A DNA stretch of 14,881 bases from Acanthamoeba sp. SK_2022b (Eukaryota > Discosea > Longamoebia > Acanthamoebidae). The DNA lies in the NCBI GenBank assembly GCA_027943245.1, contig JANDJZ010000877.1, positions 1 through 14,881 of the forward strand. Reading direction: 5' to 3'. Below the pieces are notes generated by a model that saw only the letters and a list, made by a program, of their open reading frames with translations, was not told the DNA's origin and made no database searches. Below, piece by piece: positions 8,690 to 14,881 of this stretch. Each line of letters starts with the position of its first letter. Positions within the stretch are counted from its first letter, which is position 1. Position numbers and translations under genes: made by a program.

Positions 8690-9740
8690 TGATCTTGAAC
8701 AAGCAATGCTGCAGCAGACACTGCCTGGGCATGTTTGACACTGCTGTACAAGCTTGCAGGATATGATATCTCAGCATGTTGCAGGCTGAAAACTAAATGG
8801 GGAGGTTGTCTGATGCTACCGCTTGGCCTGCATGACCAGCAGAACCGGCTGCACCATAAAGTTCAGCAAAGATGACTGGAAGAACCAGAGGCAGCAGCTG
8901 CTGGAGGCAGAGGCCCAAGTCTGGCGCATGGCCTGGGGCGTCAAAGATGTGTGTGTTGCTACTCTGGATTGAGTCATATGCCCATTTGGGTACTGTATCC
9001 AATTTTGTACATGTACACAGTCCACATCCTGTATCAGCAGGTTTTCTGTGACGCCCTTTGCACTGAGCACAGGAACATCAAATTCTGTGTCCTGGGTGGT
9101 GTCTTCTCTGTGATTATGGATGGTTCAAGTGATGTGGTACTTCCTGTGATGCTGGTGCCTCTTCCATCAGCACCTCTTCAAGCTTGGCATTCATGGTTTC
9201 ATGGCCCCCAGAGACACTCAATGTACCTGCATCATGGTCAGTTTGGCTGTGGCCCAGATTTTGCCCTCTCCTTGCTGCACCACCACCTGGCAAGCCCAGC
9301 AGCAGGCATCTGCCCTAAACTGCAGCTGTGAGAACAAGAACAAGCACATGCTGGCATACTGGCACTGGCTAGTGCAAAACCATGTCTTCTGTAATATCAG
9401 TGGGGCACACCCATGAGGGCATTGATCAGATGTTCTCCACATTTGTTGTGGTGAAGTACAATCCTCACATCTTGACTGTGGATGACTCTGTGCAAGGGCT
9501 CAATGGTACTCCAAGCCCCTTTTCCTTCTTTAATGTTGGTCATTCAAGACTTGGCTGTATCCTAACATCTGAAGTGTGAAGGGCACCTCATGCCCACATA
9601 TCTTCTGCTTTATTCATGGCAATGATGGAAAGGTGCAGCTGAAAACCAAGGACTACCACCCAGTTCATTTCCCACTGATGCATGTATCCCTCTTCAATAA
9701 TCCTCCTCAGGAGCACCTACTGGTGAATCCATTTCAGTAG
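8690..9740 (+). pseudogene. Longer, frameshifted copy of the GHTHEDID-domain protein
   Basis: The plus strand carries, in changing frames, a Cys-rich start (CCSRHCLGMF near 8707), a VIMDG motif near 9110, KLGIHGF near 9180 and LHHGQFGCGPDF near 9230. It continues with ENKNKHMLAYWHWLV near 9330, VGHTHEGIDQMFSTF near 9400 and a C-terminal GNDGKVQLK and LFNNP near 9620-9700. The order matches the family. Against the minus copy it has a 14-base deletion that removes the Asp-Asn of LDN and a 17-base deletion just before VGHTHE, so it is dead. The stretch 8134-8690 between the two copies holds nothing I recognise. Confidence 0.7.
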
Positions 9741-10170
9741 GTTTACAACTATACTGCTTCTCAAGCCCATGATGCTATTCCTGCTGAGCCTCTTGACCAA
9801 CCTTACTGTGCTGGCCTTGCCCTGACAGGCAAGGCTCTCTGGTTATCCTCCTAAAATAGCAGTCTCTGGTGAAAAAGGAAGTGATTGGCTGGCTTGGTGA
9901 AGCACACCACAAGGGCATGAATCTTCCTCAACTGGTGAGAGGAAGATGATCACAGGTCCTTCCACCTGGTGCTTGTTGCCATTACTAATGGCAATGATGC
10001 ATGCTGATGTCTCCCTTGACCTAAACAACCATGATGAGCCCTACACTTCAAGGCAACTTGTTGACATGTGTGAGTTGGCCTGAAAATTCATTGCACAGGC
10101 CAGCAGGGTACTTGCAACATTTTTCATGACTGTTTACACATACACTATCCAAATACAATATCTTCTTTAT

Positions 10171-10294
10171 CTGGTTTTCAACAAAATGACAAATTTTTCC
10201 CAATTAAAATGTTTTATTGCTCTTAACAAGCCTTTACCCCTCCCTAAATTGTGGCAAACTTGAAATTACAATCCTTAATAAATTCGCCTGATAG
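10171..10294 (-). repeat. Right inverted terminal arm of the mobile element
   Basis: Begins CTGGTTTTCAACAAAATG, then CCCAATTAAAAT and TACCCCTCCCTAAATT, ending AATTCGCCTGATAG. It is the reverse complement of the left arm with scattered changes. One of these is CG here against TG/CA there. Confidence 0.75.
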
Positions 10295-10432
10295 CACCCA
10301 GTTCAAGGAATAGTGCACAAAAAAAAGCAAGTATTTTCAACCTCATTTGAGGAAGAAATCGACAGAAAACAGACTCATTCTCCAAATTCCAAACAGCTGG
10401 CCCTGAATCGCGCTGGTGGAGCAAGGTGGAAC
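10295..10432 (+). promoter_or_regulatory. 5' flank of the BTB gene, squeezed against the mobile element
   Basis: Only 138 bp separate the last base of the element from the BTB start codon, so this segment and probably the element end supply the promoter and 5' UTR. The BTB frame is open upstream to a GTG at 10313, but no ATG occurs before 10433. Confidence 0.4.
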
Positions 10433-11785
10433 ATGACGACAACATGCCTTGCCTCCCAGTTGGCCGGTATGGTGGACAAACGGGACTGTTCTGACGTCGA
10501 GTTTCTTGTCGGTGCTGAGGCAACACCTGTCTACGCCTCCAAGCTAATTCTCATGGCCCGCTCGCCTGTCTTCGCTGCCCAATTCACCTGTGGCCTTAAG
10601 GAGTCGCTCCCGCCCTCTTCCTCCTCATCCTCCACCGCTGCTGCTATCACATCAAGCACTCCCATCAGCACCGATGTGGGGGAACAAACCGCTGAACCCT
10701 CATCGCCCGAGAACTCCGAGACAGCAACCTTACCGCTGCTCTTCTGGCGCAGCGTGCCACTGCCTGACATAGAGCCGCTCACCTTCCGTCGCCTGCTCCA
10801 TTGCTGCTATACCGACAACCTGCCCCCCGACGCTCTGGCTGCTGCCTACGATTCTGGCGACAACGCCTACCTTCGCCCACAGCACCGCGCGAGAGACCTG
10901 GTCTCGCTCTACGCTGCGGCCGACCGGTTCCTGCTCGATCACTGCAAAGAGCTCGTCGTGACCGAGCTCGAGAGCGCCATCAACACCTCCAACGTGCTGC
11001 CGGCCTTCGACCACGCTCTTGCCGTGGCGCCCGACCTGGCCAACAGCGTGTGTCTCCCCATCATCTGCAGCGACGCAGCCCAGCTGCTCGGAAACACGGA
11101 CCCCGACATGGAGGCCCAGTGGTTGGCGTTGTCGGTGGCGGGCGCTGAGGCCGTGGTGGCGAGCAACTTGTCGGGCATCAGCGAGGTCAACGTGTTCCGC
11201 GCTGTCGAGCGGTGGTACATCCATCTGGCCAAGGACAACCAGGAGGAGCAGGAGGTGGTGGAGGAGCAGGAGGAGGTGGAGCCAAAGGCGAAGGAGCACG
11301 CAAGGCGTGTGCTCAAGGGGATGCACTACCTGCTGATGGGCGGCGATGAGATCCGAGACGTGGTGGAGAACAGCGGGCTCCTGTCTGACACGGAGCTGCT
11401 GGCGGCTTACAGGGAGAGCTCGCTCTATCACCGCACGGTCCTACCACGCGCACTGCCGGCCACTGGGTCAGTGGCTCTCCTCGACCGAGTTACTCACCAC
11501 GACAAGATGGCCTGGACAACTGAGATCTCTAAAAAGGCAGGCCAGTACATCATCTACCTCTACAACGAACTTCAGGAGGGCGCCACCGCAGCGCCTTCGG
11601 GGAAGGTCTCCTACGACAAGATCACTTTGAAGCTCTACCTCGACCGCGACTGCCGCACCAGAACGTTCGATGGTGACATGGTTGCAGTGTCCCATGGCCT
11701 GGGCTTGTTCATGGGCGCGCCACCCCAGCACACGCCCAAGCGTGTGCTGGTATTGGTGCACGTCCCTGCCTCCGCATTGGCCTGA
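10433..11785 (+). CDS. BTB/POZ-BACK domain protein, single exon
   Basis: The 450-residue frame begins at the first in-frame ATG. Residues 17-56 are the start of a BTB fold (KRDCSDVEFLV, then YASKLILMARSPVFAAQF), with Tyr in place of the usual His before the second helix. A Ser/Thr/Pro-rich insertion fills about 57-100. The BTB resumes at 108-130 (PLPDIEPLTFRRLLHCCYTD). Residues ~153-330 fit a BACK domain, with VNVFRAVERWYIH at 252-264 and the SGLLSDTELLAAYR motif at 314-327. A Glu-rich coiled patch lies at 271-284. The last ~110 residues are a beta-rich region I do not recognise. BTB-BACK proteins are usually adaptors for cullin-3 ubiquitin ligases or dimerising scaffolds; no Kelch or zinc-finger partner domain is visible. 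The start lies next to a transposon end, and the stop is 66 bp before the next gene. Confidence 0.86.
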   Translation: MTTTCLASQLAGMVDKRDCSDVEFLVGAEATPVYASKLILMARSPVFAAQFTCGLKESLPPSSSSSSTAAAITSSTPISTDVGEQTAEPSSPENSETATLPLLFWRSVPLPDIEPLTFRRLLHCCYTDNLPPDALAAAYDSGDNAYLRPQHRARDLVSLYAAADRFLLDHCKELVVTELESAINTSNVLPAFDHALAVAPDLANSVCLPIICSDAAQLLGNTDPDMEAQWLALSVAGAEAVVASNLSGISEVNVFRAVERWYIHLAKDNQEEQEVVEEQEEVEPKAKEHARRVLKGMHYLLMGGDEIRDVVENSGLLSDTELLAAYRESSLYHRTVLPRALPATGSVALLDRVTHHDKMAWTTEISKKAGQYIIYLYNELQEGATAAPSGKVSYDKITLKLYLDRDCRTRTFDGDMVAVSHGLGLFMGAPPQHTPKRVLVLVHVPASALA

Positions 11786-11799
11786 CTCAAAAAATAGCC

Positions 11800-11805
11800 A
11801 ATAAA
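11800..11805 (+). terminator. Poly(A) signal AATAAA of the BTB gene
   Basis: A canonical AATAAA begins 15 bases after the BTB stop codon and is followed by an A-rich run. It lies within the 66-bp gap before the phosphodiesterase start. Confidence 0.65.
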
Positions 11806-11851
11806 AAGAAAAAATCAAAAAAAAAAAGAAAAAAGAGTAAAACACCACAAG

Positions 11852-12586
11852 ATGGAGGGAGCAAAGTATTCGCTTTGGCTGATGCCAGAAAGGGACTCGC
11901 ACCAGTGGAAACTTCTCGAGGAGACGATGGCTTCTCTGCGTCAGGGCGAGCAGGCCAAGGCCCCGGTGTTTCTGCCACACCTCACACTGCTGGGGATGGT
12001 GAGCGGGGTGACCCTCGACGAGCTGAAGGAGAAGGTCACGGCCCTGGCGCACAGCTGCGGGAGTGTGCCCATCAGGGTGTGGCTGCACGACCTGGGCAAG
12101 GGCAGCACCTTCCACCAGTGCGTCTTCGTCCACGCCAGGAAGACGCCTGAGGTGCGGCGCTACTCGAGCTTTCGATTCTCCAGAATAGAGCGTGTGTGGG
12201 TGGATGAAGAGCCTCTACTCGCAACGAGCTGCTGATGTTGCCTCTCTCCAAACACTGCCAGCTTCTGAAGGCCTACACGCATGCACAGCAAGTAGTGGGC
12301 ACGTCGCAGGCAGGGTCGCATGCTACGTACATGCCCCACGTCAGCCTTCTCTATGGGGACCTCTCCGATGCCGCCAAGGACAGCATCATTGCCCAACTCC
12401 AGGTGAAGCGCCTCCTTCCTCCTCTCCTCCTGACGACGATGCTGATGGTGGTGTCTCACTACACAGGCCGAGGGGCGGATCACTGAGAAGGCAGCCTCGT
12501 TCAACGCGAACAGCATCCACATCTGGCGAACGGACGGCGATGAGGCGGGATGGCACGAGGTGGCGGACATCCCTTTGGTGGGCTGA
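11852..12586 (+). CDS. Cyclic phosphodiesterase, 2H phosphoesterase superfamily, three exons
   Basis: Exons 11852-12151, 12229-12402 and 12467-12586 join in phase 0 to 197 residues. Plant cyclic phosphodiesterase, which opens ADP-ribose 1'',2''-cyclic phosphate from tRNA splicing, is about 181 residues and has the same plan. That plan is YSLWLMPE at the start, the first catalytic HxT motif (FLPHLTLLG, His43/Thr45), GSTFHQCVFV, TPE, then the second motif (YMPHVSLLYGDL, His137/Ser139), and a final strand with IHIWRT and WHEVADIPL. Both histidines and both hydroxyl residues are present, so the enzyme should be active. Intron 1 uses donor GTGCGG and a poor acceptor, CAACGAG, at 12228; that junction is the least certain. 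Likely cytosolic; a role in tRNA-splicing by-product turnover is inferred from the family. Confidence 0.88.
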
Positions 12587-12875
12587 CGTTGTGCAGCGCA
12601 AGTGCAAGACAAACTGTTGACTTCTAGTCGTTTCGGTTGAGTAGTGTTGGGCCATTGTTCATGAGATGTAGATGGAGGTAAGACCATACTGCTTTTTGTT
12701 TCTTTTTTTAAAAAAGTGAATTAATTATGGATTTATTGTTATCTACAAGGTAAAAAAGGTATTAAAAAAGAAAAAGAAAAAGAAAAAAGAGAAGAGGTTT
12801 CCTCTTGGCTGCAATCAATGAGTGTGGTGTCCAGGCCCCAGTGCGGCGCCCACTTGGCATGTCACGAAGCGCGGC
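12587..12875. other. Convergent intergenic region, A-rich
   Basis: The 289 bp between the stop codons of the phosphodiesterase and the minus-strand repeat protein hold poly-T/poly-A stretches (about 12700-12715) and repeated GAAAAA units (12765-12792). No gene is seen. It must contain both polyadenylation sites. Confidence 0.5.
12732..12737 (-). terminator. Poly(A) signal AATAAA of the minus-strand repeat protein gene
   Basis: TTTATT on the plus strand reads AATAAA on the minus strand, about 140 bases past the TAA at 12876-12878. No equally good signal is closer. Confidence 0.45.
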
Positions 12876-14465
12876 TTACAGGGTCGTGGAGGGGTGGCTG
12901 GTGGTGGCGGTCCTGGCGGTGGCGGGGTCGACGCCCTCGGAGATGAGCTTGCCCTCCTCCCTCTTGAGCTCGTTGCCCGTGATCGAGCCCTGGAGCTGCT
13001 TCACCGCGCCCTTGAACCTCTGGCCCATCGTCGGCTTGTGCGGCACCGACGTCGCCGCCGCCGTCGGGCTGATGGCGCCCTCCCGCGCCGCCAGTGGCAC
13101 CGCCCTCTCGATCGGCACGTCGCCCTCCACCGAGCGCAGCTTCTGCTCTGCCACCAGGCCCGGCCCGGCCGCCGGCACGAGCACCGGGTTGGGAGCCTTG
13201 CTGACCACTGGCACGGTCGGCAGCGGCTTGTAGTCCAGCGTGCCGGCCGTGTGCGGGATGGTCGTCGTCACCACGACCGGCGCCACGGGCGCCACCGGCG
13301 CAGCTGGCACCACCGGGACCGCAGCGGCGCGCACCACGGTGGGCTCGATGATGGGCGGCAGCATGACCGTGTGCTCCTGCTCGATCACGCGCTGCTCCGT
13401 CGTCACCTCGGTCTTGATCACCGGCTGGATGTGGTGCACGCGCTCGTGGATCACCGGCTGGATGTGGTGCTCGTGCTTGACCTCCACCGGGTGCTCCACC
13501 ACCACCTCCTTCTCCACCTTGGCCCTGTGCACCACTCCCTCTGGGCCCGCCCGCTCCACGGCCTCCAGGCCCACCGGCAGCGCCGCCCGCTCCACCACCG
13601 GCGCCAGCATGACGTTGTGCTCGGAGCGCAGGTGCTTCTCTTCGGCGGTGACCTCGGTCTTGATGATGGGCTGGATGTGGTGCTCCCTCTCGTGGATGAT
13701 GGGCTGGATGTGGCGCTCGTGCCTCACCTCCACCGGGTGCTCCACCACCACGTCCTTGGCCACCCTGGGCGCGTGGATGATGCCCTCGGCCGCCACGCGC
13801 TCCACGGCCTCGAGGCCGACGGGCAGCGCGGCGCGCTCGACGATGGGCGCGTGCATGACGTTGCGGTCCTGCTCGATGATGGCCGTCTCCGTCGTGGCCT
13901 CGGTCTTGATGATGGGCTGGATGCGGTGCTCGCGCTCGTGGATGATGGGCTGCACGTGGTGCTCGCGCCTCACCTCCACCGGCCGCTCGTCCACCACCAC
14001 CGTCTCCACCTTGGGCGCGTGGATGATGCCCTCTGGTGCCACGCGTTCCACGGCCTCGAGACCGACGGGCAGGGCGGCGCGCTCGACCACGGGGGCCATC
14101 ATGACGTTGCGGTCCTGCACGATGACCGGCTGCTCGGTGGTGGCCTCGGTCTTGATGATGGGCTGGATGCGGTGCTCGGTCTCGTGGATGATGGGCTGGA
14201 TGTGGTGCTCGCGCTTGACCTCGAGCGTGCTCTCGTTGATGATCTCCTTCTCGAGCAGCGGCTCGTGGCGGATGACCCGCTCCGGCTCGTGCACCACCCG
14301 CTCGCCCAGGCTCAGGTCCCGCATGGGCGCCACGGGCACGGCGGCTACCGGCACGGCGGCCACGGGCACGGCGCCCGTGTGGACCACAGGTGGGGGGACG
14401 ACGTTTACTCCGGTTCCGGTGGCGTCCACCGCTGTGGTGTGCGTCTTTCTCTCGTGATGCGACAT
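12876..14465 (-). CDS. Hydrophilic protein with 82-residue repeats and CsbD-like C-terminus
   Basis: A single exon of 529 residues starts at the ATG at 14465-14463; the open frame upstream of it has no ATG. The N-terminus is MSHHERKTHTT, followed by Val/Pro/Ala repeats (AVPVAAVPVA). From residue 87, three 82-residue units and a partial fourth follow. Each opens with two HxIQP[IV]I motifs spaced 10-11 residues apart and then carries VERAALPVGLEAVER and an EVxxE end. A Pro/Ala/Val linker precedes residues ~480-529. These contain RFKGAVKQLQGSITGNE and REEGK, which resemble the CsbD and fungal stress-protein motif (KGxVKxxxGxxTGNE...EGK). Strongly charged, low in Cys and aromatics, without signal peptide or membrane helix. 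Fungi have proteins with similar HxQP repeats, but I recall no function. A desiccation or stress-protectant role is a guess. The antisense frames over this gene are codon-bias shadows. Confidence 0.8.
   Translation of the reverse strand: MSHHERKTHTTAVDATGTGVNVVPPPVVHTGAVPVAAVPVAAVPVAPMRDLSLGERVVHEPERVIRHEPLLEKEIINESTLEVKREHHIQPIIHETEHRIQPIIKTEATTEQPVIVQDRNVMMAPVVERAALPVGLEAVERVAPEGIIHAPKVETVVVDERPVEVRREHHVQPIIHEREHRIQPIIKTEATTETAIIEQDRNVMHAPIVERAALPVGLEAVERVAAEGIIHAPRVAKDVVVEHPVEVRHERHIQPIIHEREHHIQPIIKTEVTAEEKHLRSEHNVMLAPVVERAALPVGLEAVERAGPEGVVHRAKVEKEVVVEHPVEVKHEHHIQPVIHERVHHIQPVIKTEVTTEQRVIEQEHTVMLPPIIEPTVVRAAAVPVVPAAPVAPVAPVVVTTTIPHTAGTLDYKPLPTVPVVSKAPNPVLVPAAGPGLVAEQKLRSVEGDVPIERAVPLAAREGAISPTAAATSVPHKPTMGQRFKGAVKQLQGSITGNELKREEGKLISEGVDPATARTATTSHPSTTL
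13330..14207 (-). repeat. Tandem 246-bp coding repeat (three full and one partial copy)
   Basis: Units at 14207-13962, 13961-13716 and 13715-13470, with a partial copy from 13469 to about 13330. All are exact multiples of three, with no indels between full units. The core GCCGACGGGCAGCGC-like block encoding LPVGLEAVER is the most conserved part. The fourth copy diverges after its two HxQP motifs. Confidence 0.85.
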
Positions 14466-14881
14466 TGTCCCGCTACTTGAAATCTGGTGTCGACATGCAA
14501 CCAATTAAAACCAATTAAAATAGGTGAATTTTGTATCAGTAAGACAGCCTGGACCAATGCGTGGTTTATGAGTTTGTGTGGCGAGTAAGATCAACCTGAT
14601 GTATGAGTGAGTGGGTGTAGCTGCTGATGGGCTGGCCAAACGACGGTTCTTGGTTTGAGTATGAGAATGGAGGGCTCGTGCGGCGCGTTGGCGTTACCAC
14701 CATTCAAACGTAAAGGTGGACGGCGTTCGTCTCGCATTCAGCCCAGTTGGGGGTGAAATGTGGTGGAAAACGAGATCCTGAGCGACATGAAGTGGCGGTG
14801 GACCAGCACGGTTGTGTTTCTCTTCGTGCCAAGAGGGGCACCAAGTGACGAGTGTGGCGGCCCACAAACATGTTTGTTGTG
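14466..14881. promoter_or_regulatory. 5' flank of the repeat-protein gene; no other gene seen
   Basis: A perfect tandem duplication of CCAATTAAAA at 14501-14520 lies 36-55 bases upstream of the minus-strand ATG. It is the only promoter-like element I can point to. A short plus-strand frame from ATG 14788 is open to the window end (MKWRWTSTVVFLFV), but it is too short to judge. The remainder shows nothing recognisable. Confidence 0.4.

Larger units (their letters stand above)
7531..10294 (+). mobile_element. Decayed DNA element with inverted termini and GHTHEDID-domain (DUF7869-like) fragments
   Basis: Outer ends read CTATCAGG at 7531 and CCTGATAG at 10287-10294. Behind them about 125 bp of imperfect inverted repeat can be followed inwards on both sides. 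Inside are two broken copies of one protein-coding sequence, one on each strand, described separately. The element is AT-richer than its flanks and has only eight CpG by my count. No intact transposase-length frame remains. Flanking target-site duplication is not convincing; only a CA dinucleotide is shared at both edges. GHTHEDID proteins are widespread in expanded families of protists, plants and animals, which fits a mobile origin, but I cannot name the superfamily. The 2.76 kb may be one element or two head-to-head truncated copies sharing the same 3' end. Confidence 0.7.

Noticed and set aside
8470..9040. A possible direct repeat (TGTACATG...TCCACATCC at about 8485 and 9007)
   Set aside because: The match is short and interrupted, and I could not extend it on either side.
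12822..14480. A 552-codon open frame on the plus strand, and another of 405 codons, opposite the repeat protein
   Set aside because: They are mirror frames created by the tandem repeat and the C/G third positions of the minus-strand gene. Their His/Leu/Arg/Asp or Met/Trp/Thr-rich translations have no family resemblance.
14788..14881. A plus-strand gene start near the right edge (ATG 14788)
   Set aside because: Only 31 codons are visible before the edge, with no codon or motif support.

Overview
This is a nuclear window from a GC-rich eukaryote with small, crowded, intron-bearing genes. Introns are mostly about 60-190 bp. Seven of the 19 I can place begin GTGCG, and one is a clear AT-AC (U12-type) intron. 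Together with the gene content this suggests a free-living amoebozoan, most likely an Acanthamoeba-like species. That assignment is an inference from style, not from a match to a database.

Layout, left to right. (1) 1-1374, minus strand: the first 458 codons of a large acidic, mostly disordered protein that runs off the left edge. (2) 1375-2034: a divergent promoter/5' flank. (3) 2035-4324, plus: a nine-exon protein-disulfide-isomerase-like gene with one CWPC thioredoxin site. (4) 4423-6816, plus: a ten-exon riboflavin transporter of the SLC52/RFVT family. Its introns carry long (GT)n, (AC)n, (ATTT)n and (GTGTGC)n tracts, and intron 8 is the U12-type one. (5) 6817-7530: AT-richer sequence without a recognised gene. 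(6) 7531-10294: a decayed 2.76-kb mobile element with imperfect inverted termini of about 125 bp. It holds two differently broken, oppositely oriented pieces of a protein with the GHTHEDID motif (the domain I believe Pfam lists as DUF7869). The element is almost devoid of CpG while its flanks are full of it. (7) 10433-11785, plus: a single-exon BTB/BACK gene starting only 138 bp past the element. (8) 11852-12586, plus: a three-exon cyclic phosphodiesterase of the 2H superfamily. (9) 12876-14465, minus: a hydrophilic protein with three and a half 82-residue repeats and a CsbD-like tail. (10) 14466-14881: its 5' flank, otherwise empty as far as I can see.

The genes do not form a pathway. They are ordinary housekeeping or regulatory genes packed head-to-tail with 66-100 bp between neighbours (PDI-like to SLC52, BTB to phosphodiesterase), interrupted by one silenced-looking transposon. 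The observations most worth following are the AT-AC intron, the CpG-free transposon with foldback arms, and the 82-residue-repeat protein.
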